Assembly (NCBI GenBank): GCA_963691835.1
Contig: OY829383.1
Location: 1,426,001 to 1,490,000, forward strand
Origin: G963691835 sp963691835
Lineage (GTDB): Bacteria; Pseudomonadota; Alphaproteobacteria; Thalassobaculales; Thalassobaculaceae
Direction of reading: 5' to 3'
DNA: 64,000 bases
Shown: positions 26,563-36,251 of the stretch, piece by piece
Layout of the letters: every line of letters starts with the position of its first letter
How positions within the stretch are numbered: position 1 is the stretch's first letter
Position numbers and translations under genes: made by a program
Notes under the pieces: generated by a model
What the model saw: only the letters and a program-made list of their open reading frames with translations
Told to the model about the DNA's origin: nothing
The model's database searches: none

Positions 26563-27198
26563 ATGGACGCCAAATCTGACAAGTGGATTGAGAAACCTGC
26601 ATTGCGGGTGAACAGCCTCGAAGCCGTGGCGCCGCTTCTAAAGGCGCCCGGAACACAGGCTCTCGTGAAAGCCTATCAGGATCACCTCGACCATACCGCT
26701 CAAACCATTCCGGTGAAGCGGGACTTTAACCCGCTGACACTGGGGCGCTGGGTCTCGTTCTGCGCCTTCCTGGATGTGCGGGATCCGGAAGCCGTCGTCT
26801 ACAGGCTGGTCGGCGAAACGCTCAAAGAACGCTTTGGCTTCGATCCGACCGGCCGGTCCTATCTGGAGTTTGTCCCGGACTTTCGGAAGCCGATTGCCCT
26901 CCGCGCTTTTGAGGAATGTGCCTCCTGGCCCTGCGCCATGGCGGTGATGACCGAGCAGACTTTCGAGTCCGGCCGCCAGGCACTCTGTGAGGCTGTCGGG
27001 GTGCCCGTCTATGAGAATGCCACCGACCCTCGGGCGTCCTATCTGCTCTTCATCGATCAGCCGTTCGACATGGACCGGTATTGGGCAATGCGGGCATCGA
27101 AGATGCGGTACTCCAGTCTTCTGGACCGGTACTTCATCGATCTGGGTTTCGGCACGCCATCGGACTTCATCGACATGATTCCAGCACCGGATGCATAG
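26563..27198 (+). CDS. PAS_5-like sensory protein
   Basis: This 211-residue protein resembles the PAS_5 family, single-domain PAS proteins common in Rhodospirillales. Seen are a helix with YQDHLDHTAQTIPVKRDFNPLTLGRW, then LDVRDPEAVVYRLVGETLKERFGFDPTGRSYLEF, which is the usual strand-helix core, and a conserved YLLFIDQPFDMDRYW segment. There is no output domain, TM helix or catalytic motif. GGAAAGG lies just before the ATG at 26563; an in-frame GTG at 26530 is less likely. The gene is divergent from the giant kinase across a 243-bp AT-richer gap that probably holds both promoters. A regulatory link is plausible but unproven. Confidence 0.75.
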   Translation: MDAKSDKWIEKPALRVNSLEAVAPLLKAPGTQALVKAYQDHLDHTAQTIPVKRDFNPLTLGRWVSFCAFLDVRDPEAVVYRLVGETLKERFGFDPTGRSYLEFVPDFRKPIALRAFEECASWPCAMAVMTEQTFESGRQALCEAVGVPVYENATDPRASYLLFIDQPFDMDRYWAMRASKMRYSSLLDRYFIDLGFGTPSDFIDMIPAPDA

Positions 27199-27234
27199 TC
27201 CCGGTGAACTGCGTGTCCTGTCCGGCTCTTGCCA

Positions 27235-28197
27235 ATGAACTACCTGTCGATCTGCGCCATCTTCCGCGACGAGGCCGCCTACCTCGCCGAATGGGTCACC
27301 TTTCACAGGCTATGCGGCGTCGAGCACTTCTTCCTCTACGACAACGACAGCACCGACGACCCTTTGAGCGTTCTGGCGCCGTGGATCGACCAGGGCGTCG
27401 TCACCTACATCCCCATGCCTGGCAGCCGCCCCCAATACCGGGCCTATGAACACTGTTTAGAGACCCACGGCCACCAGAGCCGATGGATCGCCTTCATTGA
27501 CATCGACGAGTTCGTTTATGCGCCAGATCAGCGACCTATCAGCGCAACTCTGGAGACGTTGGAAGATGCACCCGGAGTTGGCGTGAATTGGGTGATGTTC
27601 GGCACCTCGGGACATGACGCCCGTCCCGAAGGCCTCGTCACCACCGCTTATCAACTCCGCGGACCCACCGGGATGTGGGTGGCGGAGCAGAACCTCATCA
27701 AGCCCGGCACGATGGGCCGGTCGGAGGAGGACTTCTACGGCATCTGCCAGCACATCAAGTCGATCGTCGACCCAAGCCGCGTTGACGGTGTCTGGACACC
27801 CCACTCCTTTCACTACAAGGACGGCGGGCGGGCGGTCTCTCCAGACGGAACACCGATTGACGGCACCTCCTGCAATGCGTTCTCGGAACATTTCGTCGGG
27901 GCACCGCTGACACTCAACCACTATTGGACCAAGTCCCGGTCAGAGTTTTCCACAAAGCTCGCCCGCGTTCGCGCCGATAATGGCAAGCGCTATGCCGAAC
28001 GAATGTCGTGGATGAAAGAAGCGCTGATGAACGGTATCCACGATACGAAGATCCTGCCGTTGGCGGAGAAAGTGGCCGCGGAGCTGGGTGTGCCGTTCGC
28101 GCCCGGTGGTGAAGGGTACTGGACGGCGACATTGCAAGACGCGAGCGCTCGCCTGAAGGCCCTCCAACTGGCACAACAGGCGGCAAGCCGGGCTTAG
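27235..28197 (+). CDS. Glycosyltransferase family 92/GT2-like protein
   Basis: This 320-residue protein opens NYLSICAIFRDEAAYLAEWVTFHRLCGVEHFFLYDNDSTDD, the start of the GT92 (DUF23) and related GT-A glycosyltransferases. The IAFIDIDEFVY segment supplies the DxD-type metal site. A later EQNLIKPGTMGR and NHYWTKSRSEFSTKLARVRA are the family's C-terminal blocks. It has no signal peptide or TM helix, so it is a cytoplasmic transferase, probably for a surface glycan. The ATG at 27235 is chosen over the TTG at 27229. It lies 36 bp after the PAS gene and may be in the same transcript. Sugar donor and acceptor are unknown. Confidence 0.8.
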   Translation: MNYLSICAIFRDEAAYLAEWVTFHRLCGVEHFFLYDNDSTDDPLSVLAPWIDQGVVTYIPMPGSRPQYRAYEHCLETHGHQSRWIAFIDIDEFVYAPDQRPISATLETLEDAPGVGVNWVMFGTSGHDARPEGLVTTAYQLRGPTGMWVAEQNLIKPGTMGRSEEDFYGICQHIKSIVDPSRVDGVWTPHSFHYKDGGRAVSPDGTPIDGTSCNAFSEHFVGAPLTLNHYWTKSRSEFSTKLARVRADNGKRYAERMSWMKEALMNGIHDTKILPLAEKVAAELGVPFAPGGEGYWTATLQDASARLKALQLAQQAASRA

Positions 28198-28329
28198 AGC
28201 GATCCACTATCTGTCCGGTCAAACGGCTTTGATTTGGTCTTCCGCGTAGACTCTTGCCGCACACTGGCGTCCGGCCGGAGTGCTTTGTAATCTCGCTCAA
28301 CAGTCAAAGTCGCCTTGGGAGGACGGCTC

Positions 28330-29997
28330 GTGCCGGATGAACTCATTTCCGACGGCCTTAACCGAAAAGACGATCAGACGTCCGTCGACGCTGTGATCGT
28401 CGGCGCGGGCTTCTCCGGGCTCTACCTGCTTCACCGGTTCCGAGCGCTCGGCCTGTCGACACGCGTCTTCGAGGCGGCGAGCGATGTGGGGGGCACCTGG
28501 TATTGGAACCGGTATCCCGGGGCACGATGCGATGTGGAGAGCATGCAGTACTCGTACTCGTTCTCCGAAGCGCTTCAGCAGGAGTGGTCATGGAGCGAGA
28601 AGTTCTCCGCCCAGCCCGAGATCCTGGCCTATGCCCAACACGTCGCCGAGCGGTTCGATCTGAAGCGCGGCATCGACTTCAACACCCGCGTGCTCGGCGC
28701 CGAGTTCGATGAAGAAACCGCTCAGTGGCGGGTGGACACGGACAGGGGAGAAAGCGTTACCGCGCGGTTCGTCATCATGGCGACCGGGTGCCTCTCCTCC
28801 CATCAGACGCCTGCGTTCGAGGGGATGGAAAGGTTCAAAGGCCGGACCTATCACACGGCACAATGGCCGCATGAGGGAGTGGATTTCTCCGGCCAGCGCG
28901 TTGCCGTGATCGGCACCGGCTCGACGGCCATTCAGGCGATCCCGGTCATCGCGGAACAAGCGGCCCATCTCACCGTGTTTCAACGGACGCCGAACTACTC
29001 GATCCCGACCCGGAACGGGCCCATGACCGCGGACTACGAGCAGTCCTGGAAGTCGGACTATGCGGCACTCCGGGACGAAGCGCGGCAGACGAAGAACGGC
29101 ATCCTTGCCAATCCCAACGATGAGTCCGCCATGGATGTTTCCGAGGCGGAGAGGGCGGCGATCTACGAGAAACGGTGGGAGATCGGCGGCACCTATTTCA
29201 TGGCGGCCTTCAATGATCTCGCGGTGAGCCAAGCGTCCAATGACACGGCCGCCGAGTTCGTCCGGGAGAAGATCCGCGAGACAGTCTCCGACCCAGATGT
29301 CGCCGAACTTCTTGCTCCCAAGAGTTATCCGATCGGCACTAAGCGGATCTGCGTCGACAGCCGGTATTTTGAGACCTACAACCGCCCGAACGTGCGGTTG
29401 GTGGATGTGAACACTTCTCCGATTGTTGGTCTCACCGAAGACGGGGTGGAGACGTCGGAAGAGCAGCACGCGTTTGATGCGATCGTCTTCGCGACCGGCT
29501 TCGACGCCATGACGGGAACGCTCACCCGCATGGACATCCGCGGGCGCGAGGGGCTGTCACTGAAGGAGAAGTGGGAGGCGGGACCGAAGACCTATCTCGG
29601 CCTGATGTCCGCCGGTTTCCCCAACCTGTTCATGATAACGGGCCCCGGCAGCCCGTCCGTGCTTTCAAACATGATGGTCTCGATCGAGCAGCACGTGGAC
29701 TGGGTGACGGACTGTATCGACCATATCCGGTCCTCCGGCAACACGACGGTCGAACCCGAGACGGAGGCGGAGGAGGCTTGGGTCAAGCACGTCAACGACG
29801 TCGCCCATATGACCCTCTATCCGAAAGCGAGTTCCTGGTACATGGGCGCCAATATCCCAGGAAAACCAAGGCTCTTCCTTCCCTATATCGGCGGCGTCGG
29901 GGCCTATCGAGATAAGTGTGATGACGTGGCCCGGAAGGGGTACGAAGGCTTCTCGATCGACGCTGGAAAGAACCGCGTGGCGGCTGTCGCCGAGTGA
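28330..29997 (+). CDS. Flavin-containing monooxygenase, type I Baeyer-Villiger-like
   Basis: This 555-residue NADPH- and FAD-dependent monooxygenase inserts oxygen next to a carbonyl or oxidises a heteroatom. The FAD Rossmann motif GAGFSG is at 25-30, GTWYWNRYPGARCDVE follows, and the type I BVMO fingerprint F-x-G-x3-H-x3-W-P is complete at 169-180. A second Rossmann motif (GTGSTA, 195-200) binds NADPH, and an ATG loop is seen near 151-153. The start is a GTG at 28330 with GGGAGGA six bases before it; the TTG at 28315 is less good. Length matches cyclohexanone or phenylacetone monooxygenases. No dedicated ketone pathway is adjacent, so the substrate is open. Confidence 0.93.
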   Translation: MPDELISDGLNRKDDQTSVDAVIVGAGFSGLYLLHRFRALGLSTRVFEAASDVGGTWYWNRYPGARCDVESMQYSYSFSEALQQEWSWSEKFSAQPEILAYAQHVAERFDLKRGIDFNTRVLGAEFDEETAQWRVDTDRGESVTARFVIMATGCLSSHQTPAFEGMERFKGRTYHTAQWPHEGVDFSGQRVAVIGTGSTAIQAIPVIAEQAAHLTVFQRTPNYSIPTRNGPMTADYEQSWKSDYAALRDEARQTKNGILANPNDESAMDVSEAERAAIYEKRWEIGGTYFMAAFNDLAVSQASNDTAAEFVREKIRETVSDPDVAELLAPKSYPIGTKRICVDSRYFETYNRPNVRLVDVNTSPIVGLTEDGVETSEEQHAFDAIVFATGFDAMTGTLTRMDIRGREGLSLKEKWEAGPKTYLGLMSAGFPNLFMITGPGSPSVLSNMMVSIEQHVDWVTDCIDHIRSSGNTTVEPETEAEEAWVKHVNDVAHMTLYPKASSWYMGANIPGKPRLFLPYIGGVGAYRDKCDDVARKGYEGFSIDAGKNRVAAVAE

Positions 29998-30111
29998 CGG
30001 CCAGATACACTTCGAACGCGGTTAACACATTCATTAACAACATTTGTTTCAATTGCCCGCCACATCCGTCGCTAGTAGCATCTATGCGAACTGCGAGGGA
30101 GGCGCGCGGTC

Positions 30112-33100
30112 ATGACGTCGAAAAACTACAATCAAACCGTCATCCAATACACCGATGTGGTGGGCAACTCGTTCTTCGGCTTCGCGGATGAAGCCAGTAC
30201 CGCGTCGAACCTGACCGACGCCACGGCTGCGTTTGAGTCGCACGATGCCGGCGACCTCAGTTTCACCCGGTTCTTCAACAGCGAGACCGGAATCCACTAC
30301 TACACCTCCCAAGCCGATGAGGCGGCGACGATCGCCGGCTTTGAAGATACGACGACCGAAGGCGAGGCGTTTCGTCTCTTCTCTACCCAGGTCAACGGGA
30401 CTGAGGCGGTCTTCCGCCTTAGAAACACCGATACCGGCGACCACGCCTTCAGTCTGGACGAAGGTGATATCTCCGCCCTGGTTGGCACCGGCAAGTTCGT
30501 CGTTGAGGGGATCGTCGGATATGCGAGCCGCGTCGATACGACCGAGGCGGATGGGATCGAGAGCAACGCGAACACCATCTCCCAGGTGAGTTCGGTCAGT
30601 GACGCCACCTTCGCGAGTGACGGCGCGTTCTCGCTCGATGTCCCGGACGGCGTCTTTCAGAGTTCGGGCTCCGGCACCCTCTCCGTCACCGCCATGATGA
30701 CGGATGGGACCGATCTGCCGAGCTACCTCGGCTACAACGAAAGTACGGATCAGTTCTTCGGCTACACGATGAAGGACGGCATCGGCTCCATGACGGTCGG
30801 CCTTCTGGCGGATGACGGCACCGAGGAGCAGTTCGCCGATATGACCATCTCGTTCACGGATGTGGACGACAAGGATGAGGCCGACCAATTCACTGAGAAA
30901 TCGCTGGAGGCAGTGCTGGACGTCAACGCGGCGTCCTATGGTCCCACCACCGAGGCAACGGACACGACGGTGTCGCAGGACGTGACGCTGACGACGTCGG
31001 CCACGCCGGACGAATCAACCAATCTGGCCACGTTCCTCGCGGCTAATCCGGGCATAACCGGAGCCGGGTCGACCATCGCCGTGCTCGATACGGGTATCGA
31101 TCTCGACCATCCTTTCTTCGGTAGTGATGCCAACGGCGATGGCGTGTCTGACCGGATCGTCGCGGCCCAGGATTTCCACGGCGACGGTAACGGGGCCCAA
31201 GATGCCGAGACCCACGGCACGCACGTTTCCGGCATTGCGATGTCGAGCGACGGGACCTTCTCAGGCTCGGCACCGGGTGCCAACGTCGCGGCGATCCAGG
31301 TGCTGGGGGCGAACGGCGGCTCCTTCCAGGCGATCGAGGCCGGCCTGCAATGGGTGATCGACAATGCGGTGGCCCTCAACATCGACGTGGTGAACATGTC
31401 GCTTGGCGCCTCCGACAACTCCACCTCGACGGAGTTGTCACCGTTGAGCGACGAGCTGGCCGCCTTGCGGTCCATGGGCGTGATCACCGTGGTGGCCGCG
31501 GGCAACTCCTTCCAGAGTCTCGGCGTCGAAGGTGTGTCGACCCCGGCTTCTGATCCGAGCGTCGCCGCCATCAGCGCGCTCAACAGCAACAATGATGGGG
31601 CCGCTTCCTACTCCCAGCGGGACGGCACGCTGACCAAGGTGTTCGCCCCCGGCACCAACATCACCAATGCCGCACCCGGGGACGGTGCTGCGGTCCAAAC
31701 CCTGAGCGGCACCAGCATGGCGACCCCCTACGTCGCCGGCGTCGCAGCGCTAATGCGGCAACTCAACCCCAACCTGACGGTCGACGAGTTCGAGACCTTC
31801 CTCCAGAACTCGGCCTCCATCTTCAATGACTCCGCAACCGGTAGCGATTACCGACAGCTCGACGTTGCCGCGTTGGGAACCCTGGTCGCGGGCGGCAGCC
31901 TGCCGGACGAGCCGACATCCCCGGCACCTGTCGATCCGACCGACGATCACCCCGACAGCGTCGGCTCAAACAACACCGCGATCGCCGCGGGAGGCTCCGC
32001 TACGGGAACTTTGGAAGCCAGTGGCGACCTGGATGTGTTCTCCCTGGCGGTCACGGCCGGCGCCACATACACCATCGATCTCCGGGGCTCACCCAGCGGG
32101 GTCGGGACTCTCTCCGACCCCTTGGTCCGCGTGTTGGACGGCAGCGGATCACAGCTCGCCATCGACGACGACAGCGGCACCGGCTTCGAATCGCAGGTTG
32201 AGTACACGGCGACCTCATCCGGTACCGTGTTCATCGAAGCGCGAGCCTTCAGCAGCCAGACCGGCACCTACCAGATCGATGTCGCGCAAAGCTCGTCCGA
32301 CGATTTCGTCGACAGCATCGGCGGCAACACCTCCATCAGCGCAGGCGTCTCGCAAACGGGCAACATCGAGGTTGCCCGGGATGTGGACGTTTTCCAACTC
32401 GCGGTCACGGCGGGCAGTTCATACACCGTCGACCTGCGCGGCGCGCCGTCGGGGCTGGGCACACTCTCCGATCCGTTGGTCCGGGTGCTGGATTCAAGCG
32501 GCAACCTGATTGCCAGCAACGATGACGGCGGCAGCGGTCTGGAGTCACAACTCACCTTCACCGCCACGTCGACCGGCAGCGTGTTCGTTGAGGCGGGCGC
32601 CTTCAGCATCAACACCGGCACCTATCAGCTCGATGTCACCGATCTGACAAACCAGGACGACAACCCTGACTCCATCGGCGGCAATGCGAGCCTGACGGTC
32701 GGAGTCGACCAGACCGGCAGCATCGAAGAAGCGGGCGACGTCGATGTCTTCGCGCTCTCCGTCGTCGCGGGTGGCAGCTACACCATCGACCAACGCGGTT
32801 TCTTCACGGGCCAGGGCACTCTGACCGATCCGCTGCTTCGGCTCCGCGACAGTGCGGGCAATCTCCTCTTAGAGAACGACGACGGTGGGTTCCGGCTTGA
32901 TTCCCAATTCACGTTCACCTCAACAGCCAACCAGACCCTCTATGTCGAAGCGGGCGCGTTCTCGACCCGGTCGGGAACCTACACACTGTCCGTCGGCTTG
33001 AACGGGGTTGAGACCATCATCGTCAATGCGGATGACGGCACGGTGGACTTGGAGATCGGCTCAACCGTCTCCGGAAACATCGATTTCGGCGGTGATACGG

Positions 33101-33744
33101 ATCTTTATGAGATCTCCGTCACCGAGGGCGCGACCTACCAGGTCGATATGACCGGCTCGACCAGCGGGATGGGGTCGTTGGCGGACGCGAAGCTGCAGAT
33201 CGTCGACGCGGATGGAACCGTTCTATTCGAAGACGACGACAGCGGCCGGGGCCTTGAGAGCCAACTGACCTTCACGGCAGAGACCTCCGGCATGCTCTTC
33301 GTCCAAGCCTCCGCGTTCGGGGCGGCACAGACCGGTACGTACCAGTTGGGTTTGACCCAGACGGCCGCATCCACGGACGAGCTGGGCGACACTGTCGGCA
33401 GCTCGCTCGCGTCGAGCAGCGCGTCATCCATCGGTACGAGCTTCGAAGGCGAGATCGAGTTCAACGGGGACAAGGATACCTATTCCTACGAACTCCAAGC
33501 CGGTGTGACCTACCAGTTCGATGCGCGTGGCTCGCACTCCGGCGTGACGACGCTGTGGGATCCACAACTTGAGCTGCTCGACAGCAACGGAAACCTGTTG
33601 GTCCAGGACGATGACAGCGGAACCGGCTTCGATGCGCGGATCACGTATACGCCGACGGAGAGCGGAGCCTTCGCGCTGAACGTCTTCGGCAACCCCTCGT
33701 TCACCGATATCGGAACCTACTCCGTCGAGAGCAGCATCGCATAA
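30112..33744 (+). CDS. Subtilisin-family (S8) protease with N-terminal DUF5648-like module and five PPC repeats
   Basis: This 1210-residue protease carries the subtilase triad Asp326 (VLDTGIDLDHP), His368 (HGTHVSG) and Ser535 (GTSMATPYVAG), with an oxyanion Asn in VVAAGNSF. The first 140 residues contain HYYTSQADEAATIAGF and similar lines, like DUF5648 repeats of secreted proteins. After the catalytic domain come five pre-peptidase C-terminal repeats of about 115 residues (from about 610 to the end), most with D-x-D-x-D/N-D-D-x-G-x-G-x-x-S calcium-like loops. There is no N-terminal signal peptide and no RTX nonapeptide run, so the export route is unclear; type I secretion is a guess. GAGGGAGG precedes the ATG. 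The protein is acidic and Ser/Thr/Gly-rich, as usual for extracellular enzymes. Confidence 0.92.
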   Translation: MTSKNYNQTVIQYTDVVGNSFFGFADEASTASNLTDATAAFESHDAGDLSFTRFFNSETGIHYYTSQADEAATIAGFEDTTTEGEAFRLFSTQVNGTEAVFRLRNTDTGDHAFSLDEGDISALVGTGKFVVEGIVGYASRVDTTEADGIESNANTISQVSSVSDATFASDGAFSLDVPDGVFQSSGSGTLSVTAMMTDGTDLPSYLGYNESTDQFFGYTMKDGIGSMTVGLLADDGTEEQFADMTISFTDVDDKDEADQFTEKSLEAVLDVNAASYGPTTEATDTTVSQDVTLTTSATPDESTNLATFLAANPGITGAGSTIAVLDTGIDLDHPFFGSDANGDGVSDRIVAAQDFHGDGNGAQDAETHGTHVSGIAMSSDGTFSGSAPGANVAAIQVLGANGGSFQAIEAGLQWVIDNAVALNIDVVNMSLGASDNSTSTELSPLSDELAALRSMGVITVVAAGNSFQSLGVEGVSTPASDPSVAAISALNSNNDGAASYSQRDGTLTKVFAPGTNITNAAPGDGAAVQTLSGTSMATPYVAGVAALMRQLNPNLTVDEFETFLQNSASIFNDSATGSDYRQLDVAALGTLVAGGSLPDEPTSPAPVDPTDDHPDSVGSNNTAIAAGGSATGTLEASGDLDVFSLAVTAGATYTIDLRGSPSGVGTLSDPLVRVLDGSGSQLAIDDDSGTGFESQVEYTATSSGTVFIEARAFSSQTGTYQIDVAQSSSDDFVDSIGGNTSISAGVSQTGNIEVARDVDVFQLAVTAGSSYTVDLRGAPSGLGTLSDPLVRVLDSSGNLIASNDDGGSGLESQLTFTATSTGSVFVEAGAFSINTGTYQLDVTDLTNQDDNPDSIGGNASLTVGVDQTGSIEEAGDVDVFALSVVAGGSYTIDQRGFFTGQGTLTDPLLRLRDSAGNLLLENDDGGFRLDSQFTFTSTANQTLYVEAGAFSTRSGTYTLSVGLNGVETIIVNADDGTVDLEIGSTVSGNIDFGGDTDLYEISVTEGATYQVDMTGSTSGMGSLADAKLQIVDADGTVLFEDDDSGRGLESQLTFTAETSGMLFVQASAFGAAQTGTYQLGLTQTAASTDELGDTVGSSLASSSASSIGTSFEGEIEFNGDKDTYSYELQAGVTYQFDARGSHSGVTTLWDPQLELLDSNGNLLVQDDDSGTGFDARITYTPTESGAFALNVFGNPSFTDIGTYSVESSIA

Positions 33745-33794
33745 AGCGCGACACCAGGGATCGTGGCATCACACAGCGGCATGGGAGAGGGGCG

Positions 33795-34097
33795 ATGGTT
33801 CGTTTGGCATTCATCGGATGTGTCGCCGTGGGCGCGTTGGCCTTTGCCCTCGGCCTCAACAGCCCCCTGGTCATAGGAGGGACAAACGCCTCAACTGCGG
33901 CCATGAGCCTGGCCGATCTTTTGGAGGAGATGAGCAAGCGGGACCGTATCCAGTTCGAGAACTACATCAAGGATATCGTCTCGGCGAACTGCCGCGTGGT
34001 GTCGGGGCAGGCGGGCGGCTTGGGAACCGGCACCGGCAGCAACGCCTCATCCGCCAAAGGCCGCATCAATTGCTTCGACCTCCATACCCAGAATTGA
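33795..34097 (+). CDS. Small exported or membrane-anchored protein, unknown
   Basis: This 100-residue protein starts with a hydrophobic segment (VRLAFIGCVAVGALAFALGL) that is either a signal peptide or an anchor. The rest is polar, with a helical stretch LADLLEEMSKRDRIQFENYIKDIVSANCRVV and a Gly/Ser-rich tail ending in a second cysteine. The two cysteines (about 67 and 93) could form a disulfide in the periplasm. GGGAGAGGGGCG provides a strong ribosome site. It lies 50 bp after the protease gene on the same strand, so it may be an accessory or inhibitor of it. I recognise no family. Confidence 0.6.
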   Translation: MVRLAFIGCVAVGALAFALGLNSPLVIGGTNASTAAMSLADLLEEMSKRDRIQFENYIKDIVSANCRVVSGQAGGLGTGTGSNASSAKGRINCFDLHTQN

Positions 34098-34155
34098 CCG
34101 CTTGCTGAATGCCAAGGGAAACTTCCTTCGACGAACACCCTCGACGGAGATTCCC

Positions 34156-34572
34156 ATGGACTGGTCCATTCATCACGTAAACATCCAAGCCCACGACGTT
34201 CGCGCCACCGCCGCATTCTGGCGCGACATGATCGGCATTCCCCAGGGAACCTGGACGTACCCGCCCTCCCACCAGGTGGGTAAGGTCGGCCACGACGACG
34301 ATCACATCGCCTACTTCGGTACAGAGAACCGGGGCCTTCACATCGTGAAACCGATCCCGACCTTCACCCGGGACAACGGCTTTCTTCATAACCCGACCAT
34401 CGGCGGCCATGTCGCGGTCACCGTGCCGGATCTTCAGGCTGTGATGCGGCGGCTAGAGGCGGCGGGCATTCCCTATACGGATGCAGGCGTGTACGCGATG
34501 AAGGGGGTGCATCAATTGTATGTCTACGATCCCTCGATGAATGTGGTGGAGATCAACCAGGTCGTTGAATGA
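34156..34572 (+). CDS. VOC superfamily (glyoxalase/dioxygenase-like) protein
   Basis: This 138-residue protein has two beta-alpha-beta-beta-beta modules of the vicinal oxygen chelate fold. Metal-ligand candidates are His in SIHHVNIQAHDVRATAAFWRDMIGIP, His in HIAYFGTENRGLHIV, His in GGHVAVTVPDLQAVMRRLEAAGIPY, and the terminal Glu in VVEINQ. The start at 34156 follows GACGGAG and puts the fold at the very N-terminus; upstream in-frame codons are not VOC-like. The family includes glyoxalases, epimerases, extradiol dioxygenases and resistance proteins, so the reaction cannot be named. It is 59 bp after the small exported protein. Confidence 0.85.
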   Translation: MDWSIHHVNIQAHDVRATAAFWRDMIGIPQGTWTYPPSHQVGKVGHDDDHIAYFGTENRGLHIVKPIPTFTRDNGFLHNPTIGGHVAVTVPDLQAVMRRLEAAGIPYTDAGVYAMKGVHQLYVYDPSMNVVEINQVVE

Positions 34573-34714
34573 CGTGCACCTATGCGAATAGGGGGGCGGG
34601 TTGCCAAGGCTTCGCCGCACTGCAACACTCGCCATCTCAGAGACCGGGCACACCGGTCCGCGTCGCCCCAGGCGGGCGACGACGCAGAGCGAAACGGGAA
34701 AGGACAGGTAGGCC

Positions 34715-36232
34715 ATGAAACGGTTGGTGAAAGCGACGGTACTGGCGTCGCTGGCTGCCGTCGCCGCGGCACCGGCGGCGTTCGCAGGCAAAGCCGACGA
34801 CACGCTCAACATCGTTTGGGAGCGTGAAATCGAGAATGTCGACAACTACTTCAACACAGCGCGTGAAGGCATCATCGTCTCGCGGCTGACCTGGGACAGC
34901 CTGATCTACCGGGACCCCCAGACCCTTGAGTACAAGCCTCTGATCGCAAGCTCCTGGCGCTGGGTCGACCCGGTAACGCTGGAGTTCGAGATCAAGCAGG
35001 GTCTCAAGTTCCACAACGGCGAGGATCTGGACGCCAGCGACGTGGCCTTCACCTACAATTGGGTTTCCAACCCGGACAATGGTGTGAAGACGCAGCAGAA
35101 CGTCTCTTGGATCAAAAGCGCTGAGGCCATCGGTACCGACAAGGTGATCGTGAACCTCAAGGCGCCGTTCCCGGCAGCGCTTGAGTTCGTGTCGGGCCCG
35201 CTGTCGATCTATCCAGAGGACTACTACAAGGAAGTCGGACCGGACGGCATGGGCCTGAAACCGGTTGGCTCCGGCCCCTACAGGATCACGACGGTCGAGC
35301 CCGGCCGAAAGATCGTTTGGGAGAAGTTCGACGGCTACATGGCGGATAGCCCGAAGGGTCAACCCGCGATCGGCACGATCGTGCAGCGCACGGTGCCGGA
35401 GCGGAACACCCAGATCGCCGAGCTGTTGGCTGGCCGTGCCGACTGGATGTGGCGCGTTCCCGCCGACCAGGCGGATCGCCTTAAAGCCTCGGGCCGGGTG
35501 CAGGTGGTTAACGAGCAGACCTTCCGGATCGGCTACGTGACCATGGATGCCGCCGGTTTGACCGGTGACACGCCGCTTAAGGACGTTCGCGTCCGCCAGG
35601 CCATCGCGCACGCCGTCGACCGGGAGAAGATCGTCCAGGCGCTGGTGCGCGGTAAGTCAGAGGTGGTCCACGCCGCCTGCTTCCCGATCCAGTTCGGCTG
35701 CACCGACGAGGTCGCGAAGTACCCGTACGATCCGGCAAAGGCGAAAGCGCTGCTGGCGGAAGCGGGATATCCGGACGGCTTCACCATCGACTTCTACGCC
35801 TATCGGGAGCGTGACTACGCCGAGGCGATGATGAACTACCTCAACGCGGTGGGCATCAAGATCAACTTCAATTTCCTGAAGTACGCCACGCTGCGGGACA
35901 AGATCCGGGCCAAGGAAGTACCGATGGCGTTCATGACATGGGGCTCGTACTCCATGAACGACGTCTCGGCGATCACCAGCCACTTCTTCAAGCACGGCCG
36001 GGATGATCTGGCGCTCGATGAGGACGTGAAAGCGGCTTTGGGCGTTGGTGACACCTCGATCGACCTTGAGGAGCGCAAAGCGTCCTACAAGGCGGCCCTG
36101 CAGAAGATCGCGGAAAGCGCATACTGGCTGCCGCTGTGGTCGTACAACACCAACTACGCGTTCTCGAACGAGGTGAACTTCACCCCGACCGCGGACGAGA
36201 TCCCTCGCTTCTTCACGGCGTCGTGGAAGTAA
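34715..36232 (+). CDS. Peptide/opine-type ABC transporter substrate-binding protein (SBP family 5)
   Basis: This 505-residue periplasmic protein has a signal peptide (MKRLVKATVLASLAAVAAAP, cleavage near AFA-GK). It shows family 5 hallmarks: the segment LVNLTW-like REGIIVSRLTWDSLIYRDPQ, then LKFHNGEDLDASDVAFTYNW, GSGPYRIT, and the late VRQAIAHAVDREKIVQALVRG block. DppA/OppA-type proteins bind di- or oligopeptides, nickel chelates, or sugars and opines in alphaproteobacteria. A strong intercistronic hairpin follows before the two permease genes. GGAAAGGACAGG precedes the ATG. Ligand unknown. Confidence 0.93.
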   Translation: MKRLVKATVLASLAAVAAAPAAFAGKADDTLNIVWEREIENVDNYFNTAREGIIVSRLTWDSLIYRDPQTLEYKPLIASSWRWVDPVTLEFEIKQGLKFHNGEDLDASDVAFTYNWVSNPDNGVKTQQNVSWIKSAEAIGTDKVIVNLKAPFPAALEFVSGPLSIYPEDYYKEVGPDGMGLKPVGSGPYRITTVEPGRKIVWEKFDGYMADSPKGQPAIGTIVQRTVPERNTQIAELLAGRADWMWRVPADQADRLKASGRVQVVNEQTFRIGYVTMDAAGLTGDTPLKDVRVRQAIAHAVDREKIVQALVRGKSEVVHAACFPIQFGCTDEVAKYPYDPAKAKALLAEAGYPDGFTIDFYAYRERDYAEAMMNYLNAVGIKINFNFLKYATLRDKIRAKEVPMAFMTWGSYSMNDVSAITSHFFKHGRDDLALDEDVKAALGVGDTSIDLEERKASYKAALQKIAESAYWLPLWSYNTNYAFSNEVNFTPTADEIPRFFTASWK

Positions 36233-36251
36233 GCTGACGGACAATCAGTCT

